64,000 bases of DNA from Prevotella sp. AGR2160 (GTDB taxonomy: Bacteria > Bacteroidota > Bacteroidia > Bacteroidales > Bacteroidaceae). A program made the translations under genes and the position numbers. Location: assembly GCF_000424185.1 (NCBI RefSeq), contig NZ_AUJK01000002.1:1-64000 (forward strand), given 5' to 3'. Below, piece after piece: positions 44,284 through 52,388 of this stretch; positions within the stretch are counted from its first letter, which is position 1; each line of letters starts with the position of its first letter. The notes below the pieces were generated by a model. It saw only the letters and a program-made list of their open reading frames with translations, had not been told where the DNA came from and searched no databases.

Positions 44284-44516
44284 GAAAGTTCTTTCAGCGC
44301 CTCCTGCATATCCTCGGGGAAGGTGGTGTGGTCCTGCAGGAAGGCCTCACGGCCATGGGCCAGCCGTTCATAGAGGTCACGGTCCATCTGATCAACATAA
44401 CTGCTGATGGCATATTCAATGTCATCCTTCTGCCCGTCACTGTGGGAAAATTCGTAGACTCTCCATTTCTGATGGAAGAAGGCATAAGCAGAGTCTATCG
44501 CGTCTTGCGTAATCAT
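44265..44516 (-). CDS. Small acidic protein of unknown function
   Basis: The 83-residue soluble, helical-looking product (MITQDAIDSAYAFFHQKWRV..., EYAISSYVDQMDRDLYERL) starts five bases after the preceding gene stops. Longer readings would overlap that gene and are compositionally poor. The end (VGT-stop) is provided by the family B repeat at 44251-44276, so the original C-terminus may be lost. It is probably co-transcribed with the 190-residue protein. I do not recognise the family. Confidence 0.72.
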   Translation of the reverse strand: MITQDAIDSAYAFFHQKWRVYEFSHSDGQKDDIEYAISSYVDQMDRDLYERLAHGREAFLQDHTTFPEDMQEALKELSAAVGT

Positions 44517-44521
44517 AAGGT

Positions 44522-45094
44522 TTAGTTGATTTTCGTCATGTGATAGCCCATATCCTTCAACTGTATGGCGGCCCCCATGAGATAGAGCTCGTGGAGGGCG
44601 GCGATGAAGGCGCGGAAGGCGGACTCGCTGCCGGGGTTGAGATGAAGGTGATACAGTCGGTTGTTGGTACGCGAGGCGCACTCAGCGATAACCTCCCGCA
44701 GCGCCGCCGTCTCCTCATCCTTCAGCAACAGTACCTGTGAACAGATATAGTCGTCGAGATGGTCGAAGTCGATGCGGTCACGGAGATATTTGTAGAGATC
44801 GGGCACTTGGGCGTAGAGCGTCCAGTCCGTATCCCAGTATTTTGCGATGGCCATACCGACATACATGATCCAGCCGAGGGCCACCGTGGGGTAGTCGTTG
44901 AACTCCCGGAGAGCGTCGGGCAGATAACTCTCACCGATCTTCGGCCACAGCTCCTCGATATCCGGGGCTTCAGGGAAATGGGCGTCGACGCGTCCGATCT
45001 TTCTGAGATGGTCATGGAGATCATCGTGAAAGATCTTTTCATATTCTTTCGTTGCCGAGGCCCCCAGTTTCTTTTCTTCTGTCATTTTTGTCAT
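44522..45094 (-). CDS. Conserved-looking helical protein of unknown function
   Basis: The 190-residue soluble, mainly helical protein contains MTEEKKLGASATKEYEKIFH, TVALGWIMYVGMAIAKYWDTD, LLLKDEETAALREVIAECASR and ELYLMGAAIQLKDMGYHMTK. Start at 45094, or 45085. The reading that begins at 45142 would start upstream of the promoter at 45114-45121. I cannot assign a function. Confidence 0.75.
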   Translation of the reverse strand: MTKMTEEKKLGASATKEYEKIFHDDLHDHLRKIGRVDAHFPEAPDIEELWPKIGESYLPDALREFNDYPTVALGWIMYVGMAIAKYWDTDWTLYAQVPDLYKYLRDRIDFDHLDDYICSQVLLLKDEETAALREVIAECASRTNNRLYHLHLNPGSESAFRAFIAALHELYLMGAAIQLKDMGYHMTKIN

Positions 45095-45113
45095 TTTTCG
45101 TTTTCCGTTTGCA

Positions 45114-45121
45114 AATATAAG
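45114..45121 (-). promoter_or_regulatory. Minus-7 box of the 190-residue protein gene
   Basis: TATATTTG (45121 to 45114), about 15-25 bases before the candidate starts. Confidence 0.55.
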
Positions 45122-45143
45122 AAATTCTGATATGTCGTGCAAC

Positions 45144-45240
45144 TTATCTGATCATTATTTTCTTGCCGTCGCGGACATAGATGCCACTCGTCAGGGAGAA
45201 GAAGTTACGGGAATAGCCATCCACATTACCATGGATATGC
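45144..45240 (-). pseudogene. Remnant of a secreted protein C-terminus
   Basis: On minus one frame reads HGNVDGYSRNFFSLTSG followed by IYVRDGKKIMIR-stop. This is the style of the short C-terminal tails of secreted Prevotella proteins (GIYVRxGKK). Upstream in the same frame a stop occurs within a few codons, so only the tail is left. It marks past deletion or rearrangement beside the restriction-modification operon. Confidence 0.6.
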
Positions 45241-45308
45241 GACTATTTCTTATGAATATGCATAAAATGGCTGATGTTTTTCATCAGAAAGCAGTCATTT
45301 ACGAGGCG

Positions 45309-45365
45309 TAAACACCGTAGATAATTTTCTAAACACGATGTTTACAAAATTATCTACGATGTTTA
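45309..45365. repeat. Nested inverted repeat beside the type III restriction-modification operon
   Basis: Outer arms TAAACACCGTAGATAATTTT (45309-45328) and AAAATTATCTACGATGTTTA (45346-45365) match with about one mismatch. They enclose a smaller perfect hairpin, TAAACA-CGA-TGTTTA (45330-45344). It has no T-run. It could be a recombination site, an element end or a regulatory cruciform. Confidence 0.75.
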
Positions 45366-45458
45366 GCCGTCGAAAGATCAAAAATTTCTACATATCGAGG
45401 CTAGAACTGACTTTCCACCCGATCATTTTTGACGGGAAAATCGGGCAAGAATTAGAAA

Positions 45459-47345
45459 CTATTGCGTGATAGGTCCAAGTGAGAATACGCTCTCGTCGCC
45501 ACAGATATTGCGGATTTTCATGCGCAGCGGTCTCTCGTCACAACAGATCGTCCCGTCCCAGAGTTTGCCGGTATCGATGCAGTCCTGGCGTACAAAGCCC
45601 TTTGCATCGATGAAGATCTCCGTCGTACTGTGCCAGGGGGCTTTGACATCGTCCGTCGTCGTGTCGAGGCTGATCCACTCGATCGTCTCCAGACCCTCGT
45701 CGCTGACAGTGACGGGGTGATACGTAACGCCTTTGTTTTCAGCTTGTGCTTGTCCCTTGGCATTATAGTCGCGGATGCAAGAGAGTACACGGTCACTGAG
45801 GAAAGAGTCGATGGTCACCTGCCACATCTTTAAGAGATCTTTCTGAACTTCCTCGAGATGCCAGGTGGCTTCATCATTGATGACCACCTCGTCGAGGACA
45901 CGTTTGAGGTCACGCAGTTCCACACGGATCAGTGTGGCATTCTGTTCATGGATGAACGTCTCCAACTCTTTGAGATCTATACTGTCGATATAATAGATGA
46001 TGACCCGCTTTGTATTGTCGGGCAGATCGGGGAGCTTCTCCCGAACGATCTCGTTCATCATCGGACGGTCGAGGAGGCGGCAGGCCGGATCAAGAAGGTT
46101 GGGCAGATAGACGGGGACCATACCATCGTGCGGATCCATCACCGTACCGGCCCAGAAAGCGTCCAGACCGGGCTCTTGGCGGAGGCCGGGGATGAGACTC
46201 TTCAGTTTGTCCATCGTCTGCACGGGGTTGCGGAAGAGGCGTACGCCATCCTCAATGTCAAGGATACGGAATGAGGCCTTGGCCTTGATGAGACGGTCAC
46301 GGACGATCTGCGTGCTGTTGACGCCGACATCGCCATGGATAAACTTCCGTCCTAACCGGTTGGCCACGACGGCCGTGACACCACTGCCTCCGAAGAAGTC
46401 TGCCACCGTCATCCCCTCATTGCTGCTGGCCTTGATGATTCGCTCTAACAAGGCTTCGGGCTTCTGAGTGGGGTAACCGACCGGTTCTTCCTTGTCGGCT
46501 GGTTGCAGCATAGAAAGTCTCCAAACATCATCCACAGTTTTTTCATTACTTTCTATATATACTACTTTGCCTCTTTCGTCTTTGGCATTTACTAATTTCT
46601 GTGAATTCTTATCCCAAACTCTTTTAATTTGTTTTGTTTTACTTTCACGTTCCTCTTTTATTGGCTGAAAGAAATAATCAGGAGATTTATGATATACAAA
46701 GATATTATCATGGTTTGAGGCAAAACGATTTATATTACCTTGCATCTTATTGTAATAATGCCATATAATCTCATTTTGGAAGTTTTGTTCTCCGAAAATT
46801 TCATCCATAAGGATTTTGACATAGTGTCCGATATGGTAGTCGAGGTGTACATATATCGACGCGTTATCGCTCATGACACTCTTGATGGCCATGAGGTTCT
46901 CATACATCCAGTTGAGGTAGCGTTCCTTATCCCAGATATCGCCGTACATCTTCTCCTCGAAGCCCCGCAGTTCCTCGCTGTCGAGTTCCTGTTCCGCCTC
47001 TTTCACGGCCTGCGCCACTTTCGGGTTACGGCGGAGATAAATTTTCTTAGCATAGTCGGCACCACTGGCAAAGGGCGGGTCGATATAGACGAGGTCGACG
47101 GTCCGTCCCTGATCACGGAGCCAGGCACAGGAGGAGATGCAGTCGCCACGAAGCACGACATTGTCACTGTCATTACCCACTCGCTCTCGTTCGGTAGCCT
47201 CATAGAGGGGCATGCCACGCTGGATCTGCGTCACAACCTGGTCATTGTCACGATAGGCGAGGAAGCGGCGTGTACGTACGAAGTTGTTGAGGATTGCCTG
47301 ACCCTCAAGGGTATTCGGGAAGAAAGGAATATATTTTACTGCCAT
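45459..47345 (-). CDS. mod: Type III restriction-modification methyltransferase (Mod), adenine-specific
   Basis: The 628-residue beta-class N6-adenine methyltransferase has catalytic motif IV DPPF at 89-92 (LVYIDPPFASG), then a target-recognition region. Next comes YPTQKPEALLERII and the AdoMet motif I DFFGGSGVT at 316-324. This order is diagnostic of Mod. Residues about 185-280 (bases about 46505-46790) are far more AT-rich than the flanks, which suggests exchange of the specificity region. It starts nine bases after the res stop. Mod both modifies sites and gives Res its specificity. Confidence 0.9.
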   Translation of the reverse strand: MAVKYIPFFPNTLEGQAILNNFVRTRRFLAYRDNDQVVTQIQRGMPLYEATERERVGNDSDNVVLRGDCISSCAWLRDQGRTVDLVYIDPPFASGADYAKKIYLRRNPKVAQAVKEAEQELDSEELRGFEEKMYGDIWDKERYLNWMYENLMAIKSVMSDNASIYVHLDYHIGHYVKILMDEIFGEQNFQNEIIWHYYNKMQGNINRFASNHDNIFVYHKSPDYFFQPIKEERESKTKQIKRVWDKNSQKLVNAKDERGKVVYIESNEKTVDDVWRLSMLQPADKEEPVGYPTQKPEALLERIIKASSNEGMTVADFFGGSGVTAVVANRLGRKFIHGDVGVNSTQIVRDRLIKAKASFRILDIEDGVRLFRNPVQTMDKLKSLIPGLRQEPGLDAFWAGTVMDPHDGMVPVYLPNLLDPACRLLDRPMMNEIVREKLPDLPDNTKRVIIYYIDSIDLKELETFIHEQNATLIRVELRDLKRVLDEVVINDEATWHLEEVQKDLLKMWQVTIDSFLSDRVLSCIRDYNAKGQAQAENKGVTYHPVTVSDEGLETIEWISLDTTTDDVKAPWHSTTEIFIDAKGFVRQDCIDTGKLWDGTICCDERPLRMKIRNICGDESVFSLGPITQ

Positions 47346-47354
47346 AATAATCTG

Positions 47355-50282
47355 TTAGAGTTGAAAGAAATCTTTGATTTTCTGTAGGGTAACCGTCGAT
47401 TGTTCATTTACTGTCATCGTGTCCTCAATATAGAGGAAATCGAAACGGCGATAGCCGAATTTATCATTATTCAGTCTCACGAATTCCTGCGACATGAAGT
47501 CCCGGCGTTCACGGAACAGGGGCGCGAAACCCTCACCCTTGGTCTCTATGATAAGCACGCGGTCGATGGTTCCGTCCTCCTTACGGCTGAGCATGAGGAA
47601 GTCGGGCACGTAACACCCGATATACCGCCAGTCATCGCCCCGCATGCTATAGCAGGCGATACGGAAGTCTGTCAGGGTGTCATCACCATTGAAATAGACC
47701 TCCAAGGGCTTGTTGCCGACGATGCTCAGCAGTTGATCGGAGAAATAGCTGATCTCGAAATTGCTGTCAAAGTGGTAGGGGATATAATGATAGGTCTTGT
47801 CAAAAACGGAGTCATTCTTGCCCCGTCTTTCCACCAGTTCCTCCAGTTTCTTGATGCTTTCCTCCATCCCGGGGAGATTCATCTTCCGAAGAGTCTCGAG
47901 CGTTTCCCGTGCCTCTTTCATCTTCTCATTTTCAGTAGGCTTACTTTGATCATCGAGGATAATTTTGTGAACCGTGGGCTGATCGGGGTAGAAGTTACGC
48001 TCAGAGTCTACGATGAGCGGAGAGGTCAAGTTCTCAACCTTTAGGATGCTGGCCTCACGGCGCAGCGTGTCTTTCCGTGTCTCTATCGTCCGTTCGGGCG
48101 CGAAGCAGCGTCGGATGAGGGCCCGCAGACGTTGTTGGTCAATGTCGGTACGGAGATAGCGCAGTCCGTCTTCCGGGTTCTGCTCACTGGCTTGTTCGAA
48201 GAGCTGTCTCAGCCGTTCGTCACACGCCCGCAGATCAGCCATCCTCAGCATACCCATGCTCTCTTTGCTGATGCGCAGGAGCCACTGATGGTAACTCACG
48301 GGTGCAGCCTCACCCTCCTGACGGACATGGGCAAGTGTTTCATTCACCATGTGTCCGGAGAGATCATGGGCTTCTCTGATCACCGTTTGCGCCATCGCTG
48401 CCTGCGTCTCCATATCCAGTGCGGCGAGACGGCGTGCGGCATCATTTTCCTCGGCGATGATGAGCGTGTTATAATGTATCTGTAATTGATAGAAATCGAT
48501 AGGCGGAACATCGCGGCGCACATAGCGGTCGATATGAGGCCTCTTGTTATCTGCGGCCCGGTTGAGGGTATCGATATCGGTATCTTGCTGGCGCTGCAGT
48601 TCCTTATTGAGGACTTTCGCATTGTCATCATTCAACCAGATCAGGGCCCGCTCCTCCGTATCTCCCTTGATGACCTGACGCAGACAGCGGCAGGAAGTCT
48701 GCAAAACCATGTTTTGCGGACAGGCCCCTTTCTGAGGGAGAATGACGGATGTCAGGCTCTTACAGTCCCAGCCCTCCTTGCCGATCTGTGCGAGAAGGAC
48801 AATACGGTAGGGAGAGAAGTCGGTATCCAGGGCCGCAAAGGCAGCCGCTGCTCCGGCAGGAACAGCATACTGTTTATTGCCACCATGATATTTAAGGATG
48901 GTATCCTGTGGGTTCATGCCGCGCTTGCTGACGAGGGCGGCAACGAGGGGATAGACGGTCTCTTCCAGATTCTCGATACGGGAACAGTAGATGGCGAGTT
49001 TCGCCTTTGTGCCGTTGGCATAGACCAGAGATCCGAAGTTGTCAAGAAATTCCTCCACACCCTTGGTGACGATAGCCTCCTGACTGTTGGCAGTCGTCTT
49101 GATCGTTGGCCGTTTGAGGAAATTACCCACGCCACTGACGAGCGGGTAGTGGTAAACGACATTAGAGAGACTCGTGTCTTTGATGTCGAAAGTATCGCCA
49201 AGCGTTATCTTCTCCGCACTCTTCAGATAAGGTGTGCCGGAGAAACCAAGGACACCGTTGAAGCCATCATCATCATCCTTTGTGCTCTCCATCCAGTGGT
49301 TGACCACCTGACGGAGTTTGATATCGCCGTCACTGGCATGGTGTACCTCATCGATATAGACAGCGAGATGGGGGATACGTCCGATGATATCGCGCAACTC
49401 ATTACTGCAACGGATATGATTCCATTCCGTAGGATTTTCATGGAAAAGGTTGTTGTCGGCATCCTTGTCCAGGCGGTCGAGGATCACCTTCTCGGCATTT
49501 GTCACGGCCACGAGGCCCCAGCAGTCATGGAGAGGCTGGTGGTTGTTGATCTTCTGCGCATTGGGATTCTTGACGAGGTTACTTTTATTGGAAGTTTTTT
49601 GTTCGTCCAGGACCTCAAAGGAGATCATCCTCCGCAGTTTCGAGGCCGTAGGATCGGGCATCACCCACGTAGGGTCGAAGTCCTGAATATGCTTGATACT
49701 AGGAATGATGCTCGTCTTCAAGCCCGACGGGGCCATAATCATGAAGTTATGCGCGAAAGCAGGATTCTCGGGATCCTGCAAGGCGAGATAGAGATCCAGG
49801 TAGATAAATGCCGCCATGAGGAAGGTCTTGCCGGCGCCCATCGGGAGGGAGAAAACATAATCGGGATAGGAAATGCCATAGAAGATGTCACGGAAGGACT
49901 GGTCGTAGTCTATCTCGTCGGAATGAACGGTGATAAACTCCTCCAATTCTTTCGATAACGGCTTGCCTTTCCGGTCTTTCGTCTGGGCATACTGGAACAG
50001 TGCCTCTGCGGCACCATGTTTCTTGAGGGCCTTACGAGCAGCGGTGCTCAGGGGCATGTCATCGTAATCAGGAGCCGGACCATTGAAACGACCTTCACAG
50101 AATAGACTTGCTAATGGCTGATTACCGCAAGCGATCTTCAGATATAGAAAGGTTCGGATGGCTGCAATCTGAGCGTCACGCATCATGCCGCGTTGCGTAA
50201 TATAACCTACGAGTTGTCGTGCGGGACAGTCGTCCTGTCGGAACCATTCTTCTACTTTCTGTTGGATGAGCTGGTAAAACAT
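47355..50282 (-). CDS. res: Type III restriction enzyme Res subunit (helicase-nuclease)
   Basis: The 975-residue protein has Walker A GAGKT at 149-153 (FSLPMGAGKTFL), motif II DEVHH at 311-315, motif III GFSGTPYL, and the motif VI-like region TSCRCLRQ. A C-terminal PD-ExK nuclease has Pro893-Asp894 and Glu913-x-Lys915 (VLIIETKG). With Mod it cuts unmodified DNA using ATP. The start at 50282 is preferred because the minus-7 box (50305-50312) lies directly upstream. Both catalytic centres look intact. Here res is transcribed before mod, the reverse of the common mod-res order. Confidence 0.9.
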   Translation of the reverse strand: MFYQLIQQKVEEWFRQDDCPARQLVGYITQRGMMRDAQIAAIRTFLYLKIACGNQPLASLFCEGRFNGPAPDYDDMPLSTAARKALKKHGAAEALFQYAQTKDRKGKPLSKELEEFITVHSDEIDYDQSFRDIFYGISYPDYVFSLPMGAGKTFLMAAFIYLDLYLALQDPENPAFAHNFMIMAPSGLKTSIIPSIKHIQDFDPTWVMPDPTASKLRRMISFEVLDEQKTSNKSNLVKNPNAQKINNHQPLHDCWGLVAVTNAEKVILDRLDKDADNNLFHENPTEWNHIRCSNELRDIIGRIPHLAVYIDEVHHASDGDIKLRQVVNHWMESTKDDDDGFNGVLGFSGTPYLKSAEKITLGDTFDIKDTSLSNVVYHYPLVSGVGNFLKRPTIKTTANSQEAIVTKGVEEFLDNFGSLVYANGTKAKLAIYCSRIENLEETVYPLVAALVSKRGMNPQDTILKYHGGNKQYAVPAGAAAAFAALDTDFSPYRIVLLAQIGKEGWDCKSLTSVILPQKGACPQNMVLQTSCRCLRQVIKGDTEERALIWLNDDNAKVLNKELQRQQDTDIDTLNRAADNKRPHIDRYVRRDVPPIDFYQLQIHYNTLIIAEENDAARRLAALDMETQAAMAQTVIREAHDLSGHMVNETLAHVRQEGEAAPVSYHQWLLRISKESMGMLRMADLRACDERLRQLFEQASEQNPEDGLRYLRTDIDQQRLRALIRRCFAPERTIETRKDTLRREASILKVENLTSPLIVDSERNFYPDQPTVHKIILDDQSKPTENEKMKEARETLETLRKMNLPGMEESIKKLEELVERRGKNDSVFDKTYHYIPYHFDSNFEISYFSDQLLSIVGNKPLEVYFNGDDTLTDFRIACYSMRGDDWRYIGCYVPDFLMLSRKEDGTIDRVLIIETKGEGFAPLFRERRDFMSQEFVRLNNDKFGYRRFDFLYIEDTMTVNEQSTVTLQKIKDFFQL

Positions 50283-50304
50283 TTCTTCTTTCGTTCTTTC
50301 CGTG

Positions 50305-50312
50305 CAAAGGTA
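50305..50312 (-). promoter_or_regulatory. Minus-7 box of the res-mod operon
   Basis: TACCTTTG (50312 to 50305), followed within about 30 bases by the res start. Confidence 0.6.
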
Positions 50313-50355
50313 CAAATAAATTCTGAAAATTTTGTTTGATTCAAAATAAAAAGAT

Positions 50356-50363
50356 TATCTTTG
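50356..50363 (+). promoter_or_regulatory. Minus-7 box of the HPP-like membrane protein gene
   Basis: TATCTTTG at 50356-50363. The predicted transcription start falls at or next to the ATG at 50371, so the messenger may be leaderless. Confidence 0.55.
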
Positions 50364-50370
50364 CAGACAA

Positions 50371-51309
50371 ATGCGATATCACTCCTTTTATAATGATCTG
50401 CTTGCCCTATTGGCAGTAGCTTTGATGGCGGCAATGGCCGAATTGTCCGGACAGCGGGCGATGATTTATCCGCCGATCGCGGCGCTGGCTACGGGACTTC
50501 TCGTGGCTGACCATCGACCGTGGCAGGTCCGTCTGTGGCAGATCCCCGTGTTGCTGACATTGGGGGCGCTCATCGGGACAATGCTGGAGCAGTGGCTGCC
50601 AGAAGTGCCGGTGGTGGCCTTGCTCATGGCCTTTCTGTTGACGGGCATGGTACTCATGACGTTCCGGTCCACACTGTTCCCTACGGTAGCCACGGCGATG
50701 CTGCCGATCATTCTCCACCTCACAACACCACTCTATCCGTTGACCGTGGCCCTGATCGCTATGATGATGGTATCTCTCAATCGGATAGCGGTCAGTAGGG
50801 GATGGAAGGACGTAGATCCTGTGAACGGAACGAAGCGGAGGAGTCCGTTGGACCGTCGCCGGCAATGGTTGTTGATGGCCGCCGGCATTCTCCCGTTATT
50901 GCTCATGGCGGAGTACGGCGGTCATGCCGCCCTCGTGGCACCGCCGCTGATGGTCGTCTTTGCCACACTTTGTCAACCGGGTAACGCGCTGCGCCATCAT
51001 CCCCACAGACTGGTGCGGGCACTGATCCTGACGACTTGTTGCGGGGTGATCGGGAAAGAAATTCTGTTGGAGTTTTGCGGAATGCCCCTTTTCATCGTCA
51101 TGCCCTTGGTCCTTCTCACGGCCTTCACCGTCCTGCGACAATGCCGTCTCCTCATGCCGCCGTTGGCTGCTTTGAGCCTTCTTCCGTTTGTCATGAACGG
51201 TCCCGTGTGGAATTATCCTTTCTTTGCGTTAGTCGGTGCCGGGTATCTGTTCGTATGTTCCCGTACAGACTGGCGCGTCCTCCGGGCGGTTGGCGTAATC
51301 AGATCTTGA
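50371..51309 (+). CDS. HPP-like polytopic membrane protein with two similar halves
   Basis: The 312-residue protein has about ten membrane helices. Two halves show the same pattern: half 1 has MIYPPIAALATGLLV and TLFPTVATAMLPIIL; half 2 has ALVAPPLMVVFATLCQPGNAL and RLLMPPLAALSLLPFVM. They are joined by a basic loop (TKRRSPLDRRRQW). The Pro-Pro and small-residue motifs recall HPP-domain integral membrane proteins, but this is only a resemblance. A downstream in-frame ATG at 50425 is an alternative start if the messenger is not leaderless. Function is unknown. Confidence 0.7.
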   Translation: MRYHSFYNDLLALLAVALMAAMAELSGQRAMIYPPIAALATGLLVADHRPWQVRLWQIPVLLTLGALIGTMLEQWLPEVPVVALLMAFLLTGMVLMTFRSTLFPTVATAMLPIILHLTTPLYPLTVALIAMMMVSLNRIAVSRGWKDVDPVNGTKRRSPLDRRRQWLLMAAGILPLLLMAEYGGHAALVAPPLMVVFATLCQPGNALRHHPHRLVRALILTTCCGVIGKEILLEFCGMPLFIVMPLVLLTAFTVLRQCRLLMPPLAALSLLPFVMNGPVWNYPFFALVGAGYLFVCSRTDWRVLRAVGVIRS

Positions 51310-51340
51310 GCGATGGAAGAGGAAGTGGATGAATATGGAG

Positions 51341-52216
51341 TTAGTGTCTGTTGGCGAAGAAGACGCCGATGAGGATCATGGCGGAGCCTACGAAGGCGAG
51401 GGTTGTCATAGGCTCGCTGAGGACGAGGGCACTGACGACGACCGTAGTGATTGGGTTCAGATAAATATAATTGGAAGCTTTCAGGGCGCCGATCTTCTTG
51501 TTCACCCAACTCCAGAGGAAGAAACATAGGAAGGAAGCGATGAAACCGAGGAAGATGAGGTTTCCTGCAATCACGGGATGGAGGAAGCCGCTCAACGGGA
51601 ACTGCCAAGGATGGACGGCGAAGAAGGGGATCATCGTCACGAGACCATAGAAGAATACTTTCCGTGTGATGAACACGGCCCCGTAACGTCCCGTGACATT
51701 CTTCATCAGCAGACTGTATATGGCCCAGCAGAAGGCGGCGTTGAGGGCCAGCAGGTCACCGACGGGATTCAGTTTCAACACGAAATGCCCGTTGAAGATG
51801 ACGATAGCCACACCTGCCAGCGCCAGTAGGGAACCGAGGATAAGCGATGGTGTCGCCTTCACATCCTTCAGAAAGGCAATGGCCAGTAAGGTGGTGATGA
51901 GTGGTGCCGTACAGACGATGAACGACACGTTGTTGACATAGCTGATGCTTACGGCCCAGTTCTCCGATACGAAATATAAGGATCCACCGGTGATGCCGAG
52001 CAACAGCATCAAACCCTCGTCGCGCCAGTTATCCGCCCACAGCCGGTGTGGAGAGACGGTCCAGATGGCGATATAGGCGATGAGGAATCTCACCATGAAG
52101 ATCTCCTCGGGCGTCATGCCATGGAGGATGAGAACCTTACTGTTGACGAAAGTACCACCCCATACGAAAACGGTGAGACAGGCAATGAGGTGATAAAGAA
52201 AATTCTTGTGTTTCAT
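51341..52216 (-). CDS. EamA/DMT-family transporter
   Basis: The 291-residue protein has ten predicted helices in two EamA repeats (WGGTFVNSKVLILHGMTPEEI... and NAAFCWAIYSLLMKNVTGRYG... to ALVLSEPMTTLAFVGSAMIL). Such proteins export amino acids, metabolites or drugs; the substrate is not evident. A promoter-like box at 52332-52339 and a terminator hairpin at 52237-52269 precede the start, so expression may be attenuated. Confidence 0.9.
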   Translation of the reverse strand: MKHKNFLYHLIACLTVFVWGGTFVNSKVLILHGMTPEEIFMVRFLIAYIAIWTVSPHRLWADNWRDEGLMLLLGITGGSLYFVSENWAVSISYVNNVSFIVCTAPLITTLLAIAFLKDVKATPSLILGSLLALAGVAIVIFNGHFVLKLNPVGDLLALNAAFCWAIYSLLMKNVTGRYGAVFITRKVFFYGLVTMIPFFAVHPWQFPLSGFLHPVIAGNLIFLGFIASFLCFFLWSWVNKKIGALKASNYIYLNPITTVVVSALVLSEPMTTLAFVGSAMILIGVFFANRH

Positions 52217-52236
52217 ATTTTATGTTTGTGTATTAG

Positions 52237-52269
52237 AAAAAGCGGCTATTCTCCCGAATAGCCGTTTTT
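52237..52269. terminator. Terminator between the DEAD-box helicase and EamA genes
   Basis: CGGCTATT (52243-52250) pairs with AATAGCCG (52257-52264), T-runs on both sides. It lies only about 20 bases before the EamA start. Confidence 0.8.
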
Positions 52270-52331
52270 CAAAAAAAGATTACATAAACTATTGCAATTT
52301 AAAGAAGTAGTACAAGTCCTTTTTACACTTG

Positions 52332-52339
52332 CAAAGATA
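52332..52339 (-). promoter_or_regulatory. Minus-7 box downstream of the helicase gene, facing EamA
   Basis: TATCTTTG (52339 to 52332). The transcript would run about 90 bases to the terminator at 52237 before reaching EamA. No good minus-33 element was found. Confidence 0.45.
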
Positions 52340-52388
52340 CTTTCTTCTTGTTGCAATTTTATGTATAAGGAATGACGAAACGGCGACA

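Noticed and set aside
44265..44681. Longer 138-codon version of the 83-residue gene
   Set aside because: The extra N-terminus is Arg/Pro/Ser-rich, overlaps the preceding gene out of frame and has no promoter.
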